The notes under the pieces: model-generated | Seen by the model: only the letters and a program-made list of their open reading frames with translations | What the model was told of the DNA's origin: nothing | Databases searched by the model: none | Origin: Rhizobiales bacterium CCH3-A5 | GTDB lineage: Bacteria > Pseudomonadota > Alphaproteobacteria > Rhizobiales > Beijerinckiaceae | Length of the DNA: 35,483 bases | Assembly (NCBI GenBank): GCA_001556025.1 | Contig: LSIB01000022.1 | Location: 1 to 35,483, forward strand | Reading direction: 5' to 3' | Translations under genes and position numbers: made by a program | Shown: one piece after another, positions 24,136 to 31,900 of the stretch | Layout of the letters: each line of letters begins with the position of its first letter | How positions within the stretch are numbered: the stretch's first letter is position 1

Positions 24136-27035
24136 GGCGTGGACACCTTGGCCTCGCGCAGGTTCGCGCGCAGATGGGGAACGATCATGATCTGGACATC
24201 TGTCTCGATCAGAAGCTCGTCGAAGCGGTCGAAGGCCCAGTCGTTGAGCGTCTCGATGGCACCGTCGGGCAGCAGTCCAAGCCGGCGCGCCACCTCGTCA
24301 TAGGCGGACCGGGAGAGCTCGCCATCAGCCTCGTCGATCGCTTCAAGCAGAGCGGCATGAGCCTGATCGAGGCCAGCATAGGCGGAGGCCTCGACGGCGG
24401 CGGTCTTCGGCGGCTCATCGACGCTATCTTCAACGAAGATATCCGATAGCAGCCGCGACACCTCCTGCGTCTCCTGTCGGAGCTTTCGCAGGCGCTCGGG
24501 GTCGACCGCAACGTTGCTTGCCGTCGGTTCGCCTGTGCTGCTTGAAATGGGCCTCGCTGGAGTGTGGCCATCCGGTGAGAAACGGTGGATTGCGCCGTAG
24601 ACATCGTCGGTCGAAAGGCCCAGCGCACGGTAGAGCTGCTCCAGGAACCGGACCTCTGCGGCGGACGCGACACCGTCACTCATCACCGTCGCCAGAGCGG
24701 ACTGGGCGATGACCTCGCGTTCGGTCTTCGGACGCTCCTGCAGCCTCCGCAATACGCTCTGCTGTTTGGGCCGGTCGACACGAAGCGAAGCGGCAAAGGC
24801 GATCAGTCGCAGCTTCTCGGCCTGCGTCAGCCCTTGTCGATCGATGGTTCCTCTGATCGCCGCGATCTCATCGTCGGTTATGTCGCCATCGGACGCGGCA
24901 GCGAGCACCGCGACCTCGACCAGAATTCGCATGCTCTGATAGGCACCGCTGTCGGGGTCGACCGGCGCCCCGCCGATGGCGCTGAATAGAGCGACCTGGG
25001 TGATAGCGTCGACGGCTCGTCCGCCGTAGCGGCGATCGGGCTCAACCGCGAAATCAAGCTCACCTAGGATTCGTGCCACCTGATCCTGTATGGCAGCCTG
25101 CGGCTTGTCCGAGGCGGCCAGTTCGGGATCTATCAGCGACAGGAGTTCCCGGTAGGGCACAATAGCGACCCGTGCGGGACCGGCCAGCCGGTCGACGCCC
25201 TCTGAAAGTTTGGCCTTCAATGCAGGTTTGCGGAGTGGCTCCGGCAGCAACAGGAGGGCGGGAGAACTATCCTTCGCCAGTGGCCTGCGGCCGATCAGAC
25301 GGCTGAAGGGCTCAAGCTCAGTCGTGCAGGCCTCGACGAGTTCGCGCAGCTTGGCAATGGGCCCCGACACAGCGACGATATCAGGAAGCGCTTCATGAGG
25401 GCCGGAAATCGACGTTTCGAAGGTGCCGCTTGCCGCCTGGTAGATGAGTTTCAGCCTCTTCTTAGGAGCTTTAACCCTGAGCCCGCCCGGGTAGAGTTCG
25501 CCGAAGCGAACCGCCCACAGCACCTTGAACTCGTCCCGGCAGCGCAGAGCCGGCGTCCGAAGATGGACGTCGGGCACATTGGCGATCCAGAGCAAGGCAT
25601 CGTCGGCATCGAAGGGTTCCTTGGCGGCGAGCCTGGCTCCGAGATGCATGCGAACGTCGAAGGGGATTTCGTAGAGGTAGCTCGCCCGCTCTTGCGCCAG
25701 AAAGGGCGCTGGAGCGCCCTGCAGTCCAATGCGCGCCGCAGCGAGAAAGGCATCGAAATAGCGACAAAGCCAGCCTTCGCCACCATACACTTGCCTCAAG
25801 CGTTCAACTTCCGCGACCAGTCCCGGTCGATCCGATCCGGGCACATCCCGAAACATCCGATACTCGAGCCCGAAGAAATACAGCGCGACCAAGCCTGCCG
25901 GCGTCGTCGGATCATCGCGTCCAGACGCGAGCCATTCCAGATAGGCACGCCGAGCCTCTGGAGGGGCATGAGAATAGTGCCGATAGTAACCGGACTCGAT
26001 CGCCGAGGCCTTTCCAGGCTTGGCGACTGGGAGCGAGGGGCGAACAAGGCAATTCTCCTCGCTCCACGTTTCGGTTCCCAGCTTTTCGCCGAGATAGAAC
26101 AAGCCGCCGCGGATCGTGATATCCTTGACCCGCACCTCCTTGCCAGGGTGGATCCAAGCCGTGCCATCATGAGCCTGCCCCTTGGCGCCTCCCAGTCCAG
26201 CCCCTCCCGGGGCGCTCCCCGATCCTTGGCGGGTTGGGGTGTCGACGATCGGGGATATATAGAATTCCGGTGCCTTATGAGCGGATGCCGAAGCCACGGC
26301 TGCGTTGTTGCTGCCCACGACATGGGAAGCGATTATCGACGATGGCGGTGTGGAGCGCTGATCGGTTGGCGAGACAGCCGGCCTTAAGGGATTAAAGGCG
26401 ACAGCGACGACGGGACTTTCCGGATGGGTCGGACGCTTCGATGCCTTCTCGTTCAGGGTCACACTGGTAGCCGTCAATGGAACAGCGGAAATTGGCCTCT
26501 GTGAGAGCCTTCGGAGATGTATGATAACCGCTCCTGCAAGTCCGCTGGCCAGCCACCACCCCCAACCGGGAAGCGGAATGGGTGTTGATTTCCCCGCCAC
26601 GGCCCCCGAGCTTAAGGACGGTCTCGCGACGTCGGCGATCGCTGGGGGCGCAAGCATAGGCGCAGGAGCCAGCGGAGACGAACTGCTATCTATAGAGTTC
26701 GACGATGTTGGCGCTGGTGGTGTCACCGCCTGGGCCGGCGCGGTCTCGGGAGAAGGCGTCATCACCGGTTGTGGCCCCGGTGAAACGTCTCGCAGCGCTG
26801 AGACCGTGTCGCGATTCGGGCGACCAGTCTGCTCAAGTCCTCGATCGCGCTGGAAATTCCGGAGGGCCTCTTCCGTACGCTTGCCCATGAAACCGTCTGG
26901 CGTTCCGAGCTTATAACCCTTCGCACTCAATTGCCGCTGCACCGCCTTGAGCGCAGCATCCTGCCCGGCAGCATGCTGCACTCCAGCCAAGAGCAGAGCG
27001 CCTGCGCAGATCAGCTGTATGCGATAGTTCCTCAC
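24132..27035 (-). CDS. sngA: exported/membrane-anchored TerB protein, Shango SngA-like
   Basis: A 967-residue protein. From the GTG at 27035 it begins with a signal-type sequence (residues 1-25, core LICAGALLLAGV). A peptidoglycan-binding type 1 domain follows (about 27-82: LKAVQRQLSAKGY, DGFMGKRTEEALRNFQ), then a Pro/Ser-rich linker. A single membrane segment at about 157-172 (GWGWWLASGLAGAVII) is followed by HLRR, suggesting a cytoplasmic C-terminus. Then come TerB_N (about 290-500; HYSHAPPEARRAYLEWLASG), TerB (about 706-820, with two acidic SDG motifs for metal) and TerB_C (about 885-965). TerB_N/TerB_C proteins head Shango operons. There is no ATG in the upstream frame, and the ribosome-binding site is poor. 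The wall-binding front end is unusual; other ter genes are absent. Confidence 0.8.
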   Translation of the reverse strand: MRNYRIQLICAGALLLAGVQHAAGQDAALKAVQRQLSAKGYKLGTPDGFMGKRTEEALRNFQRDRGLEQTGRPNRDTVSALRDVSPGPQPVMTPSPETAPAQAVTPPAPTSSNSIDSSSSPLAPAPMLAPPAIADVARPSLSSGAVAGKSTPIPLPGWGWWLASGLAGAVIIHLRRLSQRPISAVPLTATSVTLNEKASKRPTHPESPVVAVAFNPLRPAVSPTDQRSTPPSSIIASHVVGSNNAAVASASAHKAPEFYISPIVDTPTRQGSGSAPGGAGLGGAKGQAHDGTAWIHPGKEVRVKDITIRGGLFYLGEKLGTETWSEENCLVRPSLPVAKPGKASAIESGYYRHYSHAPPEARRAYLEWLASGRDDPTTPAGLVALYFFGLEYRMFRDVPGSDRPGLVAEVERLRQVYGGEGWLCRYFDAFLAAARIGLQGAPAPFLAQERASYLYEIPFDVRMHLGARLAAKEPFDADDALLWIANVPDVHLRTPALRCRDEFKVLWAVRFGELYPGGLRVKAPKKRLKLIYQAASGTFETSISGPHEALPDIVAVSGPIAKLRELVEACTTELEPFSRLIGRRPLAKDSSPALLLLPEPLRKPALKAKLSEGVDRLAGPARVAIVPYRELLSLIDPELAASDKPQAAIQDQVARILGELDFAVEPDRRYGGRAVDAITQVALFSAIGGAPVDPDSGAYQSMRILVEVAVLAAASDGDITDDEIAAIRGTIDRQGLTQAEKLRLIAFAASLRVDRPKQQSVLRRLQERPKTEREVIAQSALATVMSDGVASAAEVRFLEQLYRALGLSTDDVYGAIHRFSPDGHTPARPISSSTGEPTASNVAVDPERLRKLRQETQEVSRLLSDIFVEDSVDEPPKTAAVEASAYAGLDQAHAALLEAIDEADGELSRSAYDEVARRLGLLPDGAIETLNDWAFDRFDELLIETDVQIMIVPHLRANLREAKVSTP

Positions 27036-27389
27036 GCCGTGCTCGTCGATCGTCCAAGGGCAACCGATAGATGGTATGAAAGGAGCAACACGCGTGGCAA
27101 TGGCAGAAATGTTGTATCGAACGGCCCGGCTCACTAGTGCGCTGTCTTTCCGCAAGCACCACAAGCGGGCGTTGGCGCTCCGTCAACAAGAGGGTATCAG
27201 GCTGGGCGACGGCATTGGACCGCCGTGGTGGACTTAATCTACCAATGACCCATCATGCTCAATGAGACGGGCATCTCACGGCAAACCAGAAGCAAGTCTA
27301 CAGCCGGAAGCGCTTCGACACATTGGGTGTTCACCACGATGTTGTGGCATCGCTTGCAGGGGTTTCTTTCTAGCGTTTTCGCTCAAGCA
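27036..27389. other. intergenic region upstream of the Shango-like operon
   Basis: About 350 bases between the CapP-like stop and the SngA-like start. Both genes are on the minus strand, so this should hold the operon promoter. A weak candidate on the minus strand is TTGACG near 27178-27183, with no good -10. A 45-codon plus-strand frame (ATG about 27104, ending in PPWWT) has no support and is not called. No clear terminator follows the CapP-like gene, so read-through from the CapH promoter into the operon is possible. Confidence 0.35.
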
Positions 27390-28292
27390 CTACCATTCGC
27401 GCCGGCGGGCAACCTGGACCATCTTGTCGAACGTGTCCGGTTCGGATTCGCTGCCGAATGCAGTGAATGGACGAGCGTCATCTAATAGGAGCAGAGAGAT
27501 CGAGAAATCGTATTGCTCGGCGAATACGGTCATCTCGCGGACGGGTTCCTTGAACCAGACGCCGCGGTCGTGATCGACGGCGGCGCGTCCGTCGACGAGC
27601 AGGTCCTGCCTGATCGGCAACGATGCGGCAGGAATCTCTATCGGTCCCGCCGATGTTCTGAAGAAGGCTCCGGTTTTCAGGGCCGCTTCGCTGGATCGGG
27701 CCCAGAGAATATATCCGTCGCGAGCGACAACGAGGACCGCGCGCTTCTCTGTGTAGCTCAGCCAGCGCAATACCGCCGCGATGAGGGAGACCCGGTAGCG
27801 ATCGGCGCAATGCGCGATAATGTCGAGGTCGACCTTCGCGTTCGCGGAAATCTGGCGACGAAAGTCGTCAAGCGGCATGAGAAAATTCGCGGCGAAGACG
27901 TTCGCCTGATGCTCGATCTGCCCGTATTCCGAATCCCATCGCACTACATCCTGCTGACCGCAATAGAAGCCGTTTGGATAGGCCTGGCGATGCAGCAGGT
28001 AATGTCCGAACTCGTGCGCCAGCGTGAAGTTGATCCGACCCTGCGAACGGATGCGATTGTTATAGATTATGCCCCATCCCTTACGCCCGTCTGGCGCGCG
28101 GAACAAGGCACCATCGAATTTTGGGAGGTCGTCGCCGGAAATCCCGATGATGGGGTCGTCAGGATATCTTTGCTTCGAATAGAGTTTCGCGATCTCGGCG
28201 ATATCGATCGGAAAACGCTCGGCCCCGAACGCCGCGTTGAGAACATGCGTGATTTCGTAAGCCCAACGCGCGGGACCGAATGGAGCCGTCAT
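27390..28292 (-). CDS. capP: ImmA/IrrE-type zinc metallopeptidase, CapP-like
   Basis: A 300-residue protein. The zinc-binding motif is HEFGH (His93, Glu94, His97) within TLAHEFGHYLLHR. The third ligand is probably Glu127 in EHQANVFAANFLMP. A cysteine at 111 lies between them; its role is unknown. The C-terminal 120 residues form a sensor-like domain. The start overlaps the XRE regulator stop as ATGA. Such peptidases cleave the partner repressor. A divergent XRE-peptidase pair next to CBASS matches CapH/CapP, in which CapP is stimulated by single-stranded DNA and cleaves CapH, raising CBASS expression after DNA damage (established for homologues). Other ImmA/IrrE pairs control integrative elements, so the assignment rests on the adjacent CBASS operon. 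Confidence 0.8.
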   Translation of the reverse strand: MTAPFGPARWAYEITHVLNAAFGAERFPIDIAEIAKLYSKQRYPDDPIIGISGDDLPKFDGALFRAPDGRKGWGIIYNNRIRSQGRINFTLAHEFGHYLLHRQAYPNGFYCGQQDVVRWDSEYGQIEHQANVFAANFLMPLDDFRRQISANAKVDLDIIAHCADRYRVSLIAAVLRWLSYTEKRAVLVVARDGYILWARSSEAALKTGAFFRTSAGPIEIPAASLPIRQDLLVDGRAAVDHDRGVWFKEPVREMTVFAEQYDFSISLLLLDDARPFTAFGSESEPDTFDKMVQVARRREW

Positions 28293-28612
28293 TTGTCGTC
28301 GTCCATCAGGTCGAGCATCCGGCGGATTTTGTCCTTCGTCGTGGGGTCCATGTTCTGGTACTTGCGGAAGAACGCCGTGTCGGTCGCGTCCTCGACCTGC
28401 ACTGTTGCGGACGGGTCGATCAGGTAATCGGTCGTGACGCCGAGCACCGCGGCGATCTTGGCGACCTTGTCCGCCGACGGGCGCGGCGGGTTCTTGTTTT
28501 CCAGCTCCCAGATGTAGCTCTTGCTGGACTCGGCCAGCTCCGCCAGCTTGTCGAGCGTGTAGCCTTTGGCTTTGCGAAGTTCGCGGATTTTGTCGCCTAG
28601 CGGCGTGGACAC
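28289..28612 (-). CDS. capH: XRE-family HTH repressor, CapH-like
   Basis: A 107-residue protein with an N-terminal helix-turn-helix (residues 5-65: IRELRKAKGYTLDKLAELAE, SKSYIWELENKN, then VLGVTTDYLID). A linker and a C-terminal helix (TTKDKIRRMLDLMDD) suited to dimerisation follow. The start is GTG at 28612, with AGGAG seven bases upstream. It is transcribed divergently from the CBASS operon, and its stop overlaps the peptidase start as ATGA. As in CapH systems, it should repress its own and the CBASS promoter and be cleaved by the peptidase. Two direct repeats at 28637-28648 and 28693-28704 are its likely operators. Confidence 0.85.
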   Translation of the reverse strand: MSTPLGDKIRELRKAKGYTLDKLAELAESSKSYIWELENKNPPRPSADKVAKIAAVLGVTTDYLIDPSATVQVEDATDTAFFRKYQNMDPTTKDKIRRMLDLMDDDK

Positions 28613-28636
28613 GGCGGATCTCCTAGCTATTTCTCG

Positions 28637-28704
28637 TGTTCAGAGTAGCAGTATAGGATATGCTTGACAACGCGCATTGCGCCGACATAGGATGTTCGGA
28701 GTAG
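28637..28704. promoter_or_regulatory. overlapping divergent promoters with CapH operator-like direct repeats
   Basis: Plus strand: TTGACA (28664-28669), 18 bases, TAGGAT (28688-28693). Minus strand: TTGTCA (complement of 28665-28670), 17 bases, TACTCT (complement of 28642-28647). The two -35 boxes overlap. A repeat, TGTTCRGAGTAG (11 of 12 identical), occurs at 28637-28648, over the minus -10 box, and at 28693-28704, touching the end of the plus -10 box. One repressor dimer on each would shut both directions. Confidence 0.65.
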
Positions 28705-28744
28705 GCGTACATTAAATTCGTTATCCACAGCGGAGATCATAGAT

Positions 28745-28984
28745 ATGGCAGCAAAGCGCGGGCCCGATACCCATCATGTAGTCCCCAGCTCCCGCGGCGG
28801 CTGGGATGTGAAGCGCGGCGGTGCCGACCGGGCATCGGGGCACTTCGAGACTAAGCAGGCGGCGGTCGACCATGGGCGGCAGGTGAGCCGCAATCAGGAA
28901 ACCGAGCTGCGCATCCACAATCGCGACGGCCGTATTGCGCAGAGCGATAGCCACGGGCGGGACCCGAACCCGCCGCGGGGATAA
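28745..28984 (+). CDS. DUF2188 domain-containing protein
   Basis: A 79-residue protein. It shows the DUF2188 pattern: HHVVPSSRGGWDVKRGGADRAS, then FETKQAAVDHGRQVSRNQ, then ELRIHNRDGRI. These small proteins are common beside mobile and defence loci; no function is established. The ATG at 28745 has GGAG nine bases upstream and lies about 45 bases past the predicted plus-strand promoter, so it is the first gene of the CapH-controlled transcript. A Rho-independent terminator lies eight bases past its stop, before cap6. It may be an accessory CBASS gene or a leader gene for attenuation; both are inference. Confidence 0.8.
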   Translation: MAAKRGPDTHHVVPSSRGGWDVKRGGADRASGHFETKQAAVDHGRQVSRNQETELRIHNRDGRIAQSDSHGRDPNPPRG

Positions 28985-28991
28985 CAGTCAG

Positions 28992-29017
28992 GCCGCGCCA
29001 TCCCGGTGCGGCTTTTT
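28992..29017 (+). terminator. Rho-independent terminator/attenuator before cap6
   Basis: GCCGCGCC (28992-28999) pairs with GGTGCGGC (29005-29012), one G-U pair included, around an ATCCC loop and is followed by TTTTT. It lies between the DUF2188 gene and cap6, with only 45 bases left before the cap6 start and no promoter visible there. CBASS mRNA probably arises by read-through. Confidence 0.65.
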
Positions 29018-29062
29018 CATATTGAGGCACCTGACCGGAAGGCCGGGCGGAGGATGATCGCG

Positions 29063-29980
29063 ATGAGGAACAAGGCCACGATAGAGCTGGATGACCTGCC
29101 CAAAGGCATTCAGCGGAGTCGCGCTCTGCCGGATGCGCGGCTCGGAGCCTTGTGGGATTCGATCATTCTGGATGAGCGGTTGAAGAGTCAGCTTCTCTCA
29201 CAGGCGGTCCTGAATTTCACACTGCGGGGGAAGGTCGATCGCAGTGTCATCCCCTTGCACGGCGTCATCCTGCTGGTCGGACCGCCCGGTACGGGCAAGA
29301 CATCGCTTGCACGCGGGCTCGCGCACCGGACGGCGGAGTCATTCCCCGGCGGCACGTTCCGGCTTCTCGAGGTTGAGCCGCACACCCTGACCAGTTCGGC
29401 GATGGGCAAGACGCAGCGCGCCGTTTCTGACCTTTTTTCGCAATCCATCGCAGAGGCCGCGATGGCGGGTCCCACAATCGTCCTGCTCGATGAGGTCGAG
29501 ACGCTAGCAGCGGACCGGTCGAAAATGAGCCTTGAAGCCAACCCCATCGACATTCACCGCGCGACCGATGCGGTGCTGGTCCAGCTCGACTTACTCGCCG
29601 ACCAGCATCCCAACCTCCTGTTCGTCGCCACCAGCAACTTTCCGCAGGCCGTCGACAGCGCGTTTACGTCACGCTGCGATCTCGTCATGCCGATTCCGCT
29701 GCCCGACCGTGACGCGTGCAGCCGCATTCTCAAAGACTGCCTGACGGGGCTGAGCCGGACTTATCCCGCCATCGGCAAGCTCGCCAGCGCGCCGCAGTTT
29801 GATCGCTGCGCCGGTGAGTGCGTCGGCCTCGACGGGCGGGCGATCCGCAAGATGGTGGCAAACGCCCTCGCGAGCAGCCCTCAGACCGCTATGAACCCCG
29901 GCCAGGTAACGATCGAGGACATATTCAATGCCGCACGGGCGGCCAAAGCGAGCCGCTTGGCGGGAGGCAAGGAAAAATGA
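29063..29980 (+). CDS. cap6: TRIP13/Pch2-like AAA+ ATPase of type III CBASS
   Basis: A 305-residue AAA+ protein. Walker A is GPPGTGKT (73-80), Walker B LLDEVETLA (141-149), and a sensor-1 region FVATSNFPQAVDSAFTSRCD follows, with an arginine-finger-type Arg. A C-terminal lid has DGRAIRKMVANAL. Eukaryotic TRIP13/Pch2 unfolds the N-terminus of HORMA proteins; in CBASS Cap6 opens the HORMA protein and so switches the cyclase off. The ATG at 29063 has GGAGG nine bases upstream; earlier starts at 29006 (GTG) and 29054 overlap the terminator or that site. The stop overlaps the next gene as ATGA. The HORMA partner and CD-NTase follow, confirming the assignment. Confidence 0.9.
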   Translation: MRNKATIELDDLPKGIQRSRALPDARLGALWDSIILDERLKSQLLSQAVLNFTLRGKVDRSVIPLHGVILLVGPPGTGKTSLARGLAHRTAESFPGGTFRLLEVEPHTLTSSAMGKTQRAVSDLFSQSIAEAAMAGPTIVLLDEVETLAADRSKMSLEANPIDIHRATDAVLVQLDLLADQHPNLLFVATSNFPQAVDSAFTSRCDLVMPIPLPDRDACSRILKDCLTGLSRTYPAIGKLASAPQFDRCAGECVGLDGRAIRKMVANALASSPQTAMNPGQVTIEDIFNAARAAKASRLAGGKEK

Positions 29981-30453
29981 GTACCGTCACGCGCCGCACA
30001 TTCCTCAGCACGCCGGGGCGCGATGCGCTTCAGACCTGGACCGCCATTGTCGATCTGCTGACGCACGGCAAGACAGGGAGTGCGCGCAGCGAATTGCTCG
30101 CGGTCGGCGGCGTGGCGGCGAGCGTGATCGCCGATCAGACCCCGCGGGACGCCGCCATCGTCGTCACCTGCGACGGGCCGCGGACGCGTATTTATTGCCT
30201 CTATGACGACGACGCCATCGATGGCACTGACGCCAATGAAGATGCTTTGGGCTTCGACGCGCTCACGGGCGACTGGCGCGTGTCGCTGCCTTGCCAGAAG
30301 GACGATCTGTCGTGGGTTCAAAATGCTCTCAAAAAGCACAGCACGCGCATCACCGCCCGCGACCTTGATGATGCGGCCACCTCCGACGAAGGTTCGGCCA
30401 CCGGGAAGGCCCAGACACTCGTCCTCGACCCGAAAGGATTTCTGGGGTCATGA
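29977..30453 (+). CDS. small CBASS partner between Cap6 and Cap7 (possible Cap8)
   Basis: A 158-residue protein with no motif I can name. It has an N-terminal helix ([15 protein letters not shown]), a beta-rich middle ([22 protein letters not shown]) and a late helix ([13 protein letters not shown]). The last 20 residues ([16 protein letters not shown]) are polar and extended and could act as a HORMA-binding closure peptide. It overlaps cap6 and the HORMA gene by ATGA at both ends, so it is made in step with them. Type III CBASS with two HORMA-type proteins has Cap7 and Cap8, and this may be a divergent Cap8. Without a structure prediction the HORMA fold is unproven. Confidence 0.6.
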   Translation: MSTVTRRTFLSTPGRDALQTWTAIVDLLTHGKTGSARSELLAVGGVAASVIADQTPRDAAIVVTCDGPRTRIYCLYDDDAIDGTDANEDALGFDALTGDWRVSLPCQKDDLSWVQNALKKHSTRITARDLDDAATSDEGSATGKAQTLVLDPKGFLGS

Positions 30454-30950
30454 CCAGCGTCACCGTCAACACCTATACCCATTCCGTCACTTACGTGGCG
30501 GACAACATCCTCAAGAGCATGAAGGACATCGTCCGGCTCAGCGGGCTTGATCCGGCAAACCTCGTCGATAGCTGGGCGGATAAGATGAAGGCCCTTCAAG
30601 TATGGCTGGGGTCCCGGCATCTGGAGACCGTTGTTCTCGAGATTTTCGATCCGGCAAACGACGCTCTGGTCGGGCGGTGGGATATCGATGTCATCTACAC
30701 GACGGGCGCTGGTGACGGCGGCTTCTGGACCGATACCGAGCAGATCAAATATCACATCCGCAAGGCAGGGCTCGCCCCGAGCGAAGCCCGCTATCGCCTG
30801 CTGCTCCAGAACAAGACCGGCCGCCCGGATGTCGAGGGATGGGGCACGGCGCAGTACCGCTCGACCGACGGCTTCGTTCGCCAGAGCCTGGGTTCGACTA
30901 TCGAGCATAACGGTCTTGGCGGCAGCACCGCTTACTGGAGAAAAACCTGA
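30450..30950 (+). CDS. cap7: bacterial HORMA-domain protein
   Basis: A 166-residue protein spanning one HORMA domain. The start [20 protein letters not shown] and the stretch [10 protein letters not shown] are typical of bacterial HORMA proteins in CBASS. The middle strand region has [18 protein letters not shown]. The C-terminus ([19 protein letters not shown]) corresponds to the safety-belt region that wraps around a closure peptide. In type III CBASS the HORMA protein binds a peptide, probably of phage origin, then binds and activates the CD-NTase; Cap6 reverses this. The ATG overlaps the preceding stop (ATGA) and the stop overlaps the CD-NTase start (TGATG). Identification is confident from sequence pattern and neighbours. 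Confidence 0.88.
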   Translation: MTSVTVNTYTHSVTYVADNILKSMKDIVRLSGLDPANLVDSWADKMKALQVWLGSRHLETVVLEIFDPANDALVGRWDIDVIYTTGAGDGGFWTDTEQIKYHIRKAGLAPSEARYRLLLQNKTGRPDVEGWGTAQYRSTDGFVRQSLGSTIEHNGLGGSTAYWRKT

Positions 30951-31849
30951 TGCTCACGGTCGATGACGCGTTCCGGAAGTTCAAAAGCCGGCTTGAGCTC
31001 AATGACAGGGAGCAGAAGAACGCGTCTGCGCGCCAGACGGAAGTGCGCGACTACCTTGTTACGAAATTCGGAATCGAACGCAGCTTCCTGACCGGTTCCT
31101 ATGCCCGCTACACCAAGACGAAGCCGCTCAAGGACATCGATATCTTTTTCGTTCTGAAGGAGTCGGAGAAGCCTTATCGTTCAAAGGCGCCGACCGTCAT
31201 TATCGGGGATTTCTACGACGCGCTGGTGGAGAAATACGGCAAGAGCGCCGTGCGCAAACAGAGCCGGTCGGTGAATGTCGATTTCGGCGTGGTGATCGAC
31301 GCCGAGGATAACACCGATTACCGGGTGGTCAGCGTCGACGTGGTGCCCGCGTTCGCGAGCGGGGACGACTACGAGATTCCTGACACCGATACCGGCAAGT
31401 GGATCAAGACCAATCCTGAAATCCATGCCCGCAAGGCGACCGCCGCGCACCAGGCTTTTTCCAACGAATGGAAGGGACTCGTGCGCATGGTCAAATACTG
31501 GAACAACCACGCGCGGCACGGCGAGAAGCCGGTCAAGCCGTCTTTCCTGATAGAGGTCATGGCGCTTCAATGCCTGTACGGTAACTGGCAGGGCCGGTTC
31601 GACTACGAGATTCAGGGGTTCTTCTCGACGCTCGCCGACCGCGTTCTCGATACTTGGCCTGACCCCGCCGGACTGGGGCCTGCGATCAGCGACGGCATGG
31701 ACACCGCCCGCAAGCAGCGGGCGCGCGAGTTGCTTATGGCGGCGAGCCGCGATGCGACGGTTGCCATCGACCATGCGCGGCGGGGCCGGAATGGCGAGGC
31801 GCTCAAGGCTTGGCGCGCCCTGTTCGGCCCCAAGTTCCCGCTGTCATGA
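30950..31849 (+). CDS. cdnC: CD-NTase cyclic-oligonucleotide synthase (CdnC-like)
   Basis: A 299-residue nucleotidyltransferase. The active-site motif is [19 protein letters not shown], with GS at 49-50 and metal-binding Asp62 and Asp64; the third acidic residue is Asp130 in VSVDVVPAF. The C-terminal half is helical, with [12 protein letters not shown] and [11 protein letters not shown] typical of the CD-NTase C-terminal domain. When activated by the HORMA complex it should make a cyclic di- or trinucleotide; the product cannot be read from sequence, though CdnC enzymes linked to HORMA proteins mainly make cyclic triadenylate. It begins with the overlap TGATG and is followed after 51 bases by the SAVED effector that would read the signal. 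All catalytic residues are present. Confidence 0.9.
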   Translation: MLTVDDAFRKFKSRLELNDREQKNASARQTEVRDYLVTKFGIERSFLTGSYARYTKTKPLKDIDIFFVLKESEKPYRSKAPTVIIGDFYDALVEKYGKSAVRKQSRSVNVDFGVVIDAEDNTDYRVVSVDVVPAFASGDDYEIPDTDTGKWIKTNPEIHARKATAAHQAFSNEWKGLVRMVKYWNNHARHGEKPVKPSFLIEVMALQCLYGNWQGRFDYEIQGFFSTLADRVLDTWPDPAGLGPAISDGMDTARKQRARELLMAASRDATVAIDHARRGRNGEALKAWRALFGPKFPLS

Positions 31850-31900
31850 TGGCGTTGGGAACGATAGCCGCCGCCGGGACGGACAGGGGGGAGGCCGCGC

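Noticed and set aside
24132..27035. Tellurite-resistance operon, from the TerB domains
   Set aside because: There is no terC, terD, terZ or other ter gene, and TerB_N/TerB_C with ATPase and helicase is the Shango arrangement.
27104..27241. A 45-codon plus-strand frame upstream of the Shango-like operon
   Set aside because: No ribosome-binding site, no recognisable features, and antisense to the probable operon leader.
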